Positions 54,998-63,262 of a stretch of 64,000 nt of DNA are shown in pieces. Below the pieces are notes generated by a model that saw only the letters and a program-made list of their open reading frames with translations, was not told the origin of the DNA and made no database searches. How positions within the stretch are numbered: the first letter of the stretch is position 1; every line of letters begins with the position of its first letter. Source of the stretch: CAVTJL01 sp963735065 (GTDB taxonomy: Bacteria; Pseudomonadota; Alphaproteobacteria; Geminicoccales; Geminicoccaceae); the NCBI GenBank assembly GCA_963735065.1, contig CAVTJL010000001.1, positions 2,294,001 to 2,358,000 on the forward strand. Reading direction: 5' to 3'. The position numbers were made by a program, and so were the translations under genes.

Positions 54998-56446
54998 ATG
55001 TCCGCGACCCTTCCTCGTCCGGGCCAATCCATGTCGAGCCATCCAGCCGCGGCGGCCGCCCCGCCGTCCGGTGTGCCGAGCATCGGGCACGAGCTGCGGG
55101 CGACGCTGGCCCTGGGCCTCCCGCTCGCCCTCTCGCAGGTGGGCCAGGTCCTCATCTATGCGGTCGAGGTGCTGCTGTTGGGCCGGCTCGGCGCCACCGA
55201 GCTCGCGGCCGTGACGCTGGCGACGAGCGTTCTCAACCTCTCGGTCATGTTCACGATCGGCGTGGCCCAGGGGACAGCGCCCCTGGTGGCGCATGCGAGG
55301 GGTGCGCGGCAGCCGCGCCAGGTGCGCAGGGCGGTGCGGCAGGGCCTTTGGGTGGCCTTTTCCGTCACCCTGCCGCTCGGGCTCGCGCTTTGGTTCGTGA
55401 CGCCGGTCCTGGGCTGGATGGGCGAAGATCCGGCCCTGCTGCCGATGGCCCAGAGCTACATCCGGGCCGCGGTCTTCGGCCTGCCCGCCGGCGCTGGGTT
55501 CATCGTGCTGCGCTCCTTCGTCTCGACCTACGGCCGCATGCGGGCCGTGGTCCTGCTGACGCTGGGTGCCGTCCTCACCAACCTCGTCGTGAGCTGGGCG
55601 CTGATCTTCGGCCATCTGGGCCTGCCGGCGCTGGGCGTGCTGGGTGCCGGGATCGGCGCCGCGTCGAGCTGGGTGCTTTTGTTCGTGGGCCTGCTCGTCT
55701 ACTGCCTTCGCGTGCGGCCGTTCAGGCGCTTTGCCATCCTCGCCCGCTTCTGGCGGGCCGACTGGCCCACCTATTGGGAGACCTTGCGGATCGGGCTGCC
55801 GATCGGCGGCGCCCTGATGGTCGAGACCGGCCTCTTCAGCGCCACGATGCTGCTGATGGGCCTCATCGGCACGGTGCAGCTGGCGGCCCACCAGGTGGCT
55901 CTCCAGCTCGCCGCGCTCTCCTTCATGGTGCCGCTCGGCATCGCCATCGCCGCCACGATCCGGGTGGGCCTGGCCATGGGCCAGGGCGACCTTCGGGCGG
56001 CACGCCTCGCGGGCTTCACCGCGAGCGGCCTCGGCGCCGCCTTCATGATCGGCATGGGGGTGGTCTACTGGGTCGAGGCCGAGCCGCTGGTCGGCCTCTT
56101 CATCCCGGGCACAGCACCCGAGGACCGGGCGGCCGCGGCGCTGGCGGCGACCTTCCTGCGCATCGCCGCCCTCTTCCAGCTCTTCGACGGGCTGCAGGTC
56201 ATCGGCATCTCGAGCCTGCGAGGCATGAAGGACACGGCCGTGCCGATGATGATCGCGGTCGGCGGCTACTGGCTCGTGGGCTTCCCGCTCGTCTGGCTCC
56301 TGGCCTTCGAGACGCCGCTCGCCGGCCGCGGCATCTGGCTCGGGCTCGCCGTGGCGCTGGCCACGGTGGCGATCTCGATGCTCCTGCGGTTCGCCCGCCT
56401 GACCCGGCCGCGGCCGAGGCCGGTCGCCCACGCGGCCTTGCTCTGA
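54998..56446 (+). CDS. MATE family efflux transporter
   Basis: A 482-residue, 12-helix cation-coupled multidrug/toxin exporter of the NorM-like group. LALGLPLALSQVGQVLIYAVEVLLLGRLG near residue 35 and the repeated half LRIGLPIGGALMVETGLFSATMLLMGLIG near 262 show the two-fold MATE repeat. AAHQVALQLAALSFMVPLGIAIAATIRVG is conserved. The substrate is unknown. ATG 54998 has GAGG close by; ATG 55031 is an alternative. Confidence 0.9.
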   Translation: MSATLPRPGQSMSSHPAAAAAPPSGVPSIGHELRATLALGLPLALSQVGQVLIYAVEVLLLGRLGATELAAVTLATSVLNLSVMFTIGVAQGTAPLVAHARGARQPRQVRRAVRQGLWVAFSVTLPLGLALWFVTPVLGWMGEDPALLPMAQSYIRAAVFGLPAGAGFIVLRSFVSTYGRMRAVVLLTLGAVLTNLVVSWALIFGHLGLPALGVLGAGIGAASSWVLLFVGLLVYCLRVRPFRRFAILARFWRADWPTYWETLRIGLPIGGALMVETGLFSATMLLMGLIGTVQLAAHQVALQLAALSFMVPLGIAIAATIRVGLAMGQGDLRAARLAGFTASGLGAAFMIGMGVVYWVEAEPLVGLFIPGTAPEDRAAAALAATFLRIAALFQLFDGLQVIGISSLRGMKDTAVPMMIAVGGYWLVGFPLVWLLAFETPLAGRGIWLGLAVALATVAISMLLRFARLTRPRPRPVAHAALL

Positions 56447-56509
56447 GCGCGGGCCCGTGACAGGCCTCGTGAGGAGGCGGTCCGTCACCGGGCTTCGGAG
56501 GACTGGTCG

Positions 56510-58045
56510 ATGAACGTCGCGCATCTCTTCGAGCGGACGGCGCGCCGCGATCCCGAGGCGCCGGCGGTGGCGCTCGGCCGGTCGGTGCTGCTCGACTACG
56601 CTGCGCTGGCGCTGCGGGCGGCACGGCTCGCCGGCGCGTTGCGCGATCGCCTGCGCCTTGGTGCCGGTGACCGGGTGGCGCTGATCGCGGCCAACCGTGC
56701 CGAGTATCTGGAAGCGCTGCTCGGCACCTGGTGGGCCGGCCTCGCCGCCGTGCCGATCAACGCCAAGCTGCACCCACAGGAGCTGGCTTTCGTGCTCGGC
56801 GATGCGGGAGCGAGGCTCTGCCTCGTCTCGCCCGAGCTGGCGCCGGCGGTGGGCGGGCTGGCCGGGGGCCTTCCCGAGCTGGACCGGGTGATCGAGCTGG
56901 GATCAGCCGAGTATCGCCGCCTTCTGGACGCCGACCCGCGGCCGCTGGAGCCGACGGACGGCAATGCCATGGCCTGGCTCTTCTACACCTCGGGCACGAC
57001 CGGCCGGCCCAAGGGCGCCATGATCACGCATCGAAACCTGCGCGCCATGACCTACGGCTATCTGATCGACGTGGATGAGGTCGGGCCGCGCGAGACGATC
57101 CTCCATGCAGCGCCCATGTCGCACGGCTCGGGCCTCTATATCGTCCCGCACGCCGCGGTGGGCTCCTGCCAGGTCGTGCCCGAGAGCGGCGGCTTCGATG
57201 AGGCCGAGGTGCTGGATCTCTTCGGGGCGCACCGGGGCGTCCACATGTTCGCGGCGCCGACCATGGTGCAGCGGCTCGTCCGCCACGCCCGCCGGCAGGG
57301 GCCGGATCCCCGCAACCTCGAGACGATCATCTATGGCGGGGCGCCCATGTACCTGGCCGACCTCGAGGCGGCGCACGAGGTGTTCGGCTATCGGCTGGCC
57401 CAGCTCTACGGCCAGGGCGAGAGCCCCATGTGCATCACGGCGCTGTCCCGGCGCCAGCACCGGGCGGCGGCCGAGGCGGGCCGGAGGGACCGGCTGCAGT
57501 CCGTGGGCACCGTCCAGCTGGTGGCCGAGCTCAGGATCGGCGATGCCGATGGCCGGCCGCTGCCGGCGGGCGAGGCAGGCGAGGTGATGTGCCGGGGCGA
57601 CGCCGTGGTGCCGGGCTACTGGCGGAACCCGGAGGCCACGGCCGCCACCATGGGAGACGGCTGGCTCCGCACCGGCGACGTCGGTGTGCTGGACGGTGAC
57701 GGCTATCTCACCCTCAAGGACCGCTCGAAGGACCTCGTCATCTCGGGCGGCGCCAACATCTACCCGCGCGAGGTCGAGGAGGTGCTGCTGGCGCACCCGG
57801 ACGTCCGCGAGGTCTCGGTGATCGGCCTCCCCGATCCGGAGTGGGGCGAGCGGGTCGTCGCCTGCGTGGTCGCGGCGTCCGGCATCCAGCCGGCGACGCT
57901 GGACAGCTGGTGCCTCGAGCGCATCGCGCGGTTCAAGCGCCCGAAGGAGTATGTCTTCCTCGATGCCCTGCCGAAGAGCAGCTATGGCAAGATCCTGAAG
58001 CGCGAGCTGCGCGATCGCCTTGCCACCGGCCGTTCCACGCCCTAG
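56510..58045 (+). CDS. AMP-dependent acyl-CoA synthetase/ligase
   Basis: A 511-residue ANL-superfamily enzyme that adenylates a carboxylic acid and transfers it to CoA. The P-loop-like motif FYTSGTTGRPKGAMITHRNL is near residue 157, motif A5 YGQGESPM near 301, the hinge aspartate in WLRTGDVGVLD near 387, and the catalytic lysine in LPKSSYGKILKREL near 495. TSGTTGRPKG with YGQGE resembles medium- or long-chain and aromatic acyl ligases; the substrate is not determined. A 61-bp gap follows the MATE gene. Confidence 0.9.
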   Translation: MNVAHLFERTARRDPEAPAVALGRSVLLDYAALALRAARLAGALRDRLRLGAGDRVALIAANRAEYLEALLGTWWAGLAAVPINAKLHPQELAFVLGDAGARLCLVSPELAPAVGGLAGGLPELDRVIELGSAEYRRLLDADPRPLEPTDGNAMAWLFYTSGTTGRPKGAMITHRNLRAMTYGYLIDVDEVGPRETILHAAPMSHGSGLYIVPHAAVGSCQVVPESGGFDEAEVLDLFGAHRGVHMFAAPTMVQRLVRHARRQGPDPRNLETIIYGGAPMYLADLEAAHEVFGYRLAQLYGQGESPMCITALSRRQHRAAAEAGRRDRLQSVGTVQLVAELRIGDADGRPLPAGEAGEVMCRGDAVVPGYWRNPEATAATMGDGWLRTGDVGVLDGDGYLTLKDRSKDLVISGGANIYPREVEEVLLAHPDVREVSVIGLPDPEWGERVVACVVAASGIQPATLDSWCLERIARFKRPKEYVFLDALPKSSYGKILKRELRDRLATGRSTP

Positions 58046-58113
58046 CTGCGGCGGGAGGGGACGGGTCGCTCGCCGCGCTGGCGGGGGACTGGAAAAGGGA
58101 CATGGGAGGTCGC

Positions 58114-58938
58114 ATGCACGAGGTCGAGGCGCACGGCGCGCGCATTCCTGCTCTGGGCTTCGGCACCTGGCAGCTTTCCGGCAACGTCGCCCGCAGCATG
58201 GTCGAGACCGCGCTCGAGATCGGCTACCGGCACATCGACACGGCGCAGATGTACGGCAACGAGGCCGAGGTCGGTGCCGCCATCCGCGAGAGCGGGGTGC
58301 CGCGGGACGAGATCTTCCTCACGACGAAGGTCTGGCCGGACAAGTTCCGCAAAGGTGTCTTCCAGCGCTCGGTCGAGGAGAGCCTTGGCCGTCTGGGCCT
58401 GCCCTCCGTCGACCTCCTCCTCCTGCACTGGCCCAACGCGGAGGTGCCGCTGGCCGAGACGATGGGAGCACTCGACGAGGTGCGGGAGCGCGGCTGGGCC
58501 AAGCATGTGGGGATCAGCAACTTCACGACCAAGCTGATCGACGAGGCGCTGGCCTGCGCCCGCTCGCCGCTCGTTACCGACCAGGTCGAGTACCACCCCT
58601 TCCTCAGCCAGGCGGCGGTGCTCGAGAAGCTTCGGGCAAACGGCATGGCGCTCACCGCCTACTGCCCGCTCGCCCGCGGCAAGATCTTCGGCAACCCGAC
58701 GCTCGAGGCCATCGCCAAGCGGCACGGCAAGTCGGTCGGTCAGGTGGCGCTGCGCTGGCTCGTGCAGCAGCCGGGGGTGATCGCCATTCCGCGCTCGTCC
58801 AAGCCCGAGCATGCACGAGCCAACTGGGCGATCTTCGACTTCGCGCTGAGCGACGAGGAGATGAACGAGATCGCGGCGCTGGGCGCGCCGAGCGGTCGGG
58901 TCGTCAATGTGGCCGGCGTGGCGCCGGCCTGGGACTGA
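58114..58938 (+). CDS. Aldo/keto reductase
   Basis: A 274-residue NADPH-dependent carbonyl reductase with a TIM-barrel fold. The catalytic tetrad is visible: Asp and Tyr in YRHIDTAQMYGNEAEVG near residue 40, Lys in TTKVWPDKF near 70, and His in LLLHWPN near 103. The cofactor site AIPRSSKPEHARANWAIFDF is near 230. It resembles the 2,5-diketogluconate/methylglyoxal reductases DkgA/DkgB. ATG 58102, also in frame, is an alternative start. Confidence 0.9.
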   Translation: MHEVEAHGARIPALGFGTWQLSGNVARSMVETALEIGYRHIDTAQMYGNEAEVGAAIRESGVPRDEIFLTTKVWPDKFRKGVFQRSVEESLGRLGLPSVDLLLLHWPNAEVPLAETMGALDEVRERGWAKHVGISNFTTKLIDEALACARSPLVTDQVEYHPFLSQAAVLEKLRANGMALTAYCPLARGKIFGNPTLEAIAKRHGKSVGQVALRWLVQQPGVIAIPRSSKPEHARANWAIFDFALSDEEMNEIAALGAPSGRVVNVAGVAPAWD

Positions 58939-58948
58939 TCCCGGCCGC

Positions 58949-59350
58949 TCAGTGGCTGTCGCCGCTCATCGTGACGAGCTTGTAGGCGTCACCCGTGCGA
59001 TCGAAGGTGAAGGTGCGAGAGCCAAAACCTCCGCAGGCGGACTTGGGGGTCAGGCTGTCCTCGTTCCTGACAGCGGAATAGGTGTAGTCGAGATCGAGAA
59101 CGAGCTGGCTCGCGGTCTCGGTCACCACCTTGGAGTGCGTGATGGCATCGACATGCACCTTGTTGCAGGCACCGCCCTGCTCCGAGGCATGCGCGTCGTA
59201 GTACGCGACGATCTGCTGCTGCGCGCCCGGGTAGCGGCCGAGGCCGAACGGGTCGCCGAAGCCCGGCAGGGGGTGACCACCGGCCGTGCAGGCGGCAAGG
59301 CCGAGAGCCGCAAGGAGAGCGCCACTCCGAGCGGCCGGCGCGAGCTTCAT
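58949..59350 (-). CDS. Hypothetical lipoprotein
   Basis: A 133-residue protein I do not recognise. The N-terminus (MKLAPAARSGALLAALGLAAC) is a lipoprotein signal with lipobox LAAC, so membrane anchoring via Cys21 is expected. The mature domain holds two further cysteines (GGACNKV, KSACGGF) that could form a disulfide. The ATG at 59350 has GGAGAC upstream. It is convergent with the aldo/keto reductase. Confidence 0.65.
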   Translation of the reverse strand: MKLAPAARSGALLAALGLAACTAGGHPLPGFGDPFGLGRYPGAQQQIVAYYDAHASEQGGACNKVHVDAITHSKVVTETASQLVLDLDYTYSAVRNEDSLTPKSACGGFGSRTFTFDRTGDAYKLVTMSGDSH

Positions 59351-59460
59351 GGGCGGTCTCCTCAGCGTTGGTCGGACCTCGTGCATTTGCCCCTACTACG
59401 CCGGCAGGCCAAGACCGGCCCAGAGGCTAACGGCGAAAAAGGCCCGACGCGGCTTCGCGG

Positions 59461-60003
59461 TCACGCGTGCCCGACGGGGCCGCTGCCGACGAGCGCGCGC
59501 TGCAGCATCACGAGGTCGAGCCACTCGCCCGCGCGGCTGCCCACGGCACGCAGATAGCCGCACACCTCGAACCCCATGCTCTCGTGCAGGCGGATCGAGG
59601 CGACGTTGCGGCTGTCGCCCACGACCGCCACCATCTGGCGACAGCCGGCGGCGATGCAGCTGTCGATCAGCGCGCCCAGCAGAAGCCGCGCGATGCCGCG
59701 GCGCTGGGCCGCGCGCGCGACATAGATCGAGTTCTCCACCGTGTGGCGGTAGCCGGCCCGCTCCCGGAACGGGCGGGCATAGCTGAAGCCAAGGACGGCG
59801 CCCGCCTCGTCCAGGGCGACGAGGCGGGGCAGCCCGGCGGCATGCGAGGCGTCCAGGCGGCGGGCCATCTCCGCGGCATCGGGCAACGGGTCCTCGGCGC
59901 AGCCGGGCCCGGTCGCCAGATGATCGCGGTAGAGGCTCGTGATCGCCGCCAGGTGGCTCGTGTCCGCGACCACCAGCCGACAGGGGCTGGTGGTCGCGGC
60001 CAT
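59461..60003 (-). CDS. GNAT family N-acetyltransferase (PAT-like)
   Basis: A 180-residue acetyltransferase similar to phosphinothricin/methionine-sulfoximine acetyltransferases. The acetyl-CoA binding motif is AQRRGIARLLLGALIDSC near residue 98, followed by VAVVGDSRNVASIRLHESMGFE near 123, the classic PAT stretch. The substrate is an amine or amino-acid analogue. It lies 64 bp downstream of the decarboxylase on the same strand, so polyamine acetylation is conceivable but unproven. An in-frame ATG at 60042 would add 13 residues. Confidence 0.85.
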   Translation of the reverse strand: MAATTSPCRLVVADTSHLAAITSLYRDHLATGPGCAEDPLPDAAEMARRLDASHAAGLPRLVALDEAGAVLGFSYARPFRERAGYRHTVENSIYVARAAQRRGIARLLLGALIDSCIAAGCRQMVAVVGDSRNVASIRLHESMGFEVCGYLRAVGSRAGEWLDLVMLQRALVGSGPVGHA

Positions 60004-60067
60004 GGGTGCGATCGGATGGGCAAGCGCCCCCGACTGGACCATCCCGGTCACTCCGAGCGAGCGAGGG

Positions 60068-61195
60068 TCAGATGTAGTGGGCCTCGAGCGGCTTGAAGCC
60101 GTTGAAGCCCACCGAGGCGTAGGTCGTGGTGTAGGCGCCGGCGCTGCCGATCCTGAGGCGGTCGCCGATGGCGAGGTCGAGGGGCAGCGCGTAGGCCGCG
60201 CGCTCATAGAGGATGTCGGCGCTGTCGCAGGTCGGGCCGGCGAGGATGACGGGCGCTCCCGGCCCGCTCCGCGCCGAGCTGATCGGGTACTGGATCGCCT
60301 CGTCCATCGTCTCGGCGAGGCCGCCGAACTTGCCGATGTCCAAGAAGACCCATCGTCGCTCGTCCCCGTCGCCCTTCTCGGCAATCAGCACGACCTCGGT
60401 CTCGATCACGCCCGCATCGCCGACGAGGCCACGACCCGGCTCGACGATCGTGTCGGGCAGGCGGTTGCCGAAGTGGCGGCGCAGCGCCGCATCGATCGCC
60501 AGGCCATAGGCGGCGGCGGTGGGAACGTCGCGGCGGTAGGAGGTGGGAAAGCCGCCGCCGAGATTCACCATGCCCAGCGTCACGCCCACCTCCTCGAGGT
60601 CGCGGAACAGCTCGGCCGCGGCGCCGACCGCCATGTCCCAGCTCTCGGGGTCGGTCTGCTGGGAGCCCACATGGAACGAGATGCCCCAGGGGACGACCGG
60701 GAGCTCGGCCGCCTTGCGCAGCAGGGCGAAGGCCATGGAGGGCGCGCAGCCGAACTTGCGGGACAGCGGCCACTCGGCGCCGGCACCGCTCGTCAGGATG
60801 CGGCAGAAGACGCGGGCGCCCGGTGCCGCCCGCGCGATCTTCAAGAGCTCCGCCTCCGCATCGAAGGCGAAGAGCCTGACACCCATCGCGTAGGCGCGGG
60901 CGATGTCGGCCTCCTTCTTGATGGTGTTGCCGAAGGAGAGGCGCGAGGGATCGACGCCGGTGGCCAGCACCATCTCGACCTCGGCGACGCTCGCGACGTC
61001 GAAGCAGCTGCCGAGGGCTGCCAGGCGCGTCAGGATCTCGGGCGCCGGGTTGGCCTTGACCGCGTAGTAGACGCGGGCATCGGGCAGGGCCGTCCTGAGC
61101 GCCGTGTAGTTCTCCTCGACCCGGTCGACGTCGACCACGAGGCAGGGCGTCATCGGGCGGGTCTCGGCAAGGAAGCGGTCGAGCTTGGTGGTCAT
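60068..61195 (-). CDS. Ornithine/lysine decarboxylase (alanine-racemase-fold type)
   Basis: A 375-residue PLP fold-type III decarboxylase of the bacterial ornithine/lysine decarboxylase group. The PLP lysine is in YYAVKANPAPEIL near residue 47. Also seen are WGISFHVGSQQ near 175, GGGFPTSY near 215, the phosphate site EPGRGLVGDAG near 252 and the active-site cysteine in GPTCDSADIL near 304. Product putrescine (or cadaverine) would feed the homospermidine synthase encoded just upstream (61261-62679). Confidence 0.92.
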   Translation of the reverse strand: MTTKLDRFLAETRPMTPCLVVDVDRVEENYTALRTALPDARVYYAVKANPAPEILTRLAALGSCFDVASVAEVEMVLATGVDPSRLSFGNTIKKEADIARAYAMGVRLFAFDAEAELLKIARAAPGARVFCRILTSGAGAEWPLSRKFGCAPSMAFALLRKAAELPVVPWGISFHVGSQQTDPESWDMAVGAAAELFRDLEEVGVTLGMVNLGGGFPTSYRRDVPTAAAYGLAIDAALRRHFGNRLPDTIVEPGRGLVGDAGVIETEVVLIAEKGDGDERRWVFLDIGKFGGLAETMDEAIQYPISSARSGPGAPVILAGPTCDSADILYERAAYALPLDLAIGDRLRIGSAGAYTTTYASVGFNGFKPLEAHYI

Positions 61196-61260
61196 CGCGT
61201 CACATCTCCTGCGCGACGGCGGTGTTCGGGACGAAGGCGGAGAGAGGGCGCCGGCCGCGA

Positions 61261-62679
61261 TCAGGCGACACGGACGTTCTTGAACTGCCAGGGGTCGGAG
61301 GGGTCGATGCTCTCGGGGAAGAGCCGCGAGCGGCCGTCGAGCGGCGTCCAGCTGCTGTAGGCACCCACGACCGGGCCGAGATAGGGCCGCGCAACCTCGA
61401 GCACACGCGCAAAGTCGAGCTCGTCGGCCTCGAGGGGGCCCGCGGTCGGATTCTCGATGGCCACGACCATGCCGCCCAGCACCCCCGCCGCGACCTGGAG
61501 CGAGGTGGCGCTGTTGAAGGGTGCGAGCTCGCGCGCCTCCTCGATCGAGAGCTGCGAGCCGTACCAATAGGCGCCACGGGCATGGCCCATCAGCAGGACG
61601 CCCAGCTCGTCCACGCCGCTGTCGATCTCGTCCATGAGGAGGCGCTGGCTTTTCTGGGGGTGCCAGTTGCGGCCGGCCATCTCGTGGAGCGAGAGCACCG
61701 CGTCGTCGCAGGGATGGTAGGCATAGTGCACGGTCGGGCGGTAGCGCAGCTCCGCACCCTCGCGCAGGGTGAAGTAGTCGGCGATCGAGATCGACTCGTT
61801 GTGCGTCACGAGAAAGCCGTGGAACGCGCCGGCGAGCGGCGTCCAGGTCCGCACGCGCGTGCCGGCGCCCGGCCGGTCGAGATAGATGGCCGCATCGCAG
61901 CCGGCGGGATGACGATGGCCGTCCGCCGGCAGCTCGTGCTCGTGCGTGCCCCAGCCGAGCTCGGCCGGCTGGCAGCCCTCGCTGATGAAGCCGTCGATCG
62001 ACCAGGTGTTGACGAACTCGTCCGGCTGCTTGCGCGTCTGCGAGAGCTGGGTATCGCGCTCGGCGATGTGCACGGCGCGGATGCCGAGATCGCGCATCAG
62101 CCGCGCCCAGTCGGCCTGCCCCGCCGGCGGCTCGTGCCGGAGCCCCGTATCGCGGGCCACGTTGAGGAGCGCCTCCTTGAGGAGCTGCGAGACGAGGCCG
62201 GGATTCGCCCCCTGGGCGATCACGGCGGTGGGGCCTCGGCCGAGCTCGCGCTTCACCGCGAGCGCGCTCTCGCGCAGCGCGTAGTTGGAGCGCTGGCTGG
62301 GCGTGAGGCTCTCGTCGAAATAGGCGCCCGCCCAGGGCTCGATGCAGGTGTCGAGGTAGAGGGCACCCCGCTCGCGGGCCAGCCGGACGAGCGCCATCGA
62401 GCTGACGTCCACCGAGAGGTTGAGGAGGAAGTCGCCTATGCCGAGGAGCGGCTCGATGACCTGGCGATAGTTGTCGGGCGTGATCACCTGCTCGACGAAC
62501 TCGATGCCGTAGTGTGCCGCGACCTCGCGCCCGCGCGCATCGGCGGTGACGATCAGGATGCGATCCGGCGTGACGTCGAGATGGCGCAGGATCAGGGGCA
62601 GCACGGCCTGGCCGATGCTGCCGCAACCGACCATGACGAGCTGGCCCGGCAGGTGCGCGTGGATGCGATGCTCGCTCAT
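61261..62679 (-). CDS. hss: Homospermidine synthase
   Basis: A 472-residue NAD-dependent enzyme that links two putrescine (or spermidine plus putrescine) units to form sym-homospermidine, a main polyamine of many alphaproteobacteria. The N-terminal Rossmann motif is LVMVGCGSIGQAVLPLILRHL near residue 15. LDTCIEPWAGAYFDE near 110 and GANPGLVSQLLKEAL near 158 are typical of bacterial Hss and its saccharopine-dehydrogenase fold. It lies 65 bp upstream of the decarboxylase, forming a two-step polyamine operon. Confidence 0.92.
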   Translation of the reverse strand: MSEHRIHAHLPGQLVMVGCGSIGQAVLPLILRHLDVTPDRILIVTADARGREVAAHYGIEFVEQVITPDNYRQVIEPLLGIGDFLLNLSVDVSSMALVRLARERGALYLDTCIEPWAGAYFDESLTPSQRSNYALRESALAVKRELGRGPTAVIAQGANPGLVSQLLKEALLNVARDTGLRHEPPAGQADWARLMRDLGIRAVHIAERDTQLSQTRKQPDEFVNTWSIDGFISEGCQPAELGWGTHEHELPADGHRHPAGCDAAIYLDRPGAGTRVRTWTPLAGAFHGFLVTHNESISIADYFTLREGAELRYRPTVHYAYHPCDDAVLSLHEMAGRNWHPQKSQRLLMDEIDSGVDELGVLLMGHARGAYWYGSQLSIEEARELAPFNSATSLQVAAGVLGGMVVAIENPTAGPLEADELDFARVLEVARPYLGPVVGAYSSWTPLDGRSRLFPESIDPSDPWQFKNVRVA

Positions 62680-62800
62680 GGCGGAGATCTCCTCAAGGCG
62701 TGCCGGCCTGCGACCGGCGCGTTGGCAGCAATCAGGTAACGGCAGCCCGCCGGCGCGGGTGCCGCCTAGCTCGGATTCTTGGTCGGCCTGCTCCGCAGGC

Positions 62801-63130
62801 TCAGGCGCGGGCCTCGCTGGCGGCCTGGGGGCGCTTGCGGTCGGAGGACCGGGATTGCCCGGCAGCGTTCGGCGCCGCCATCGAGGCCTCGAGGCGTGCC
62901 AGGCGATCCTCGACCTCGGCGGCCCAGCCGCTCGCGGCGGTGGCCTCGCTCTCGCGGGTCGCGCCGTCGAGCAGCTCGGTCAGCCACTGACCGAGCGTCA
63001 TGCCACGGGCCCGCGCCGCATCGCCGGCTGCCTTCTGGAGCTGTGCCGGAACGCCGCGCACGGTCCAGCGGCTGGTCTTGTCGACCATCGCCTTCGCCGG
63101 TTTCACGGCCTTCCTCTCCTTCTTCGCCAT
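62801..63130 (-). CDS. Small ribbon-helix-helix-like protein
   Basis: A 109-residue basic protein. Residues ~20-55 (SRWTVRGVPAQLQKAAGDAARARGMTLGQWLTELL) fit a ribbon-helix-helix DNA-binding or partner-binding module. A short predicted coiled coil (WAAEVEDRLARLEASM) follows. It may be a small regulator; no toxin gene is adjacent. ATG 63130 is preferred over an upstream start at 63211 because it gives the lysine-rich N-terminus MAKKERKAVKP. Confidence 0.65.
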   Translation of the reverse strand: MAKKERKAVKPAKAMVDKTSRWTVRGVPAQLQKAAGDAARARGMTLGQWLTELLDGATRESEATAASGWAAEVEDRLARLEASMAAPNAAGQSRSSDRKRPQAASEARA

Positions 63131-63262
63131 GATGCGTCGTCCAGTCAGCCGTGGCAGCCATGTCTGCCGGGAGCGCGCATATAGGGTCGTCTTTCGGCGC
63201 TGGCAAGACAAAAATGTCTGCCGCGGCGGCCACGGCAGACAGAAGGCGTATCGGCCGATGGC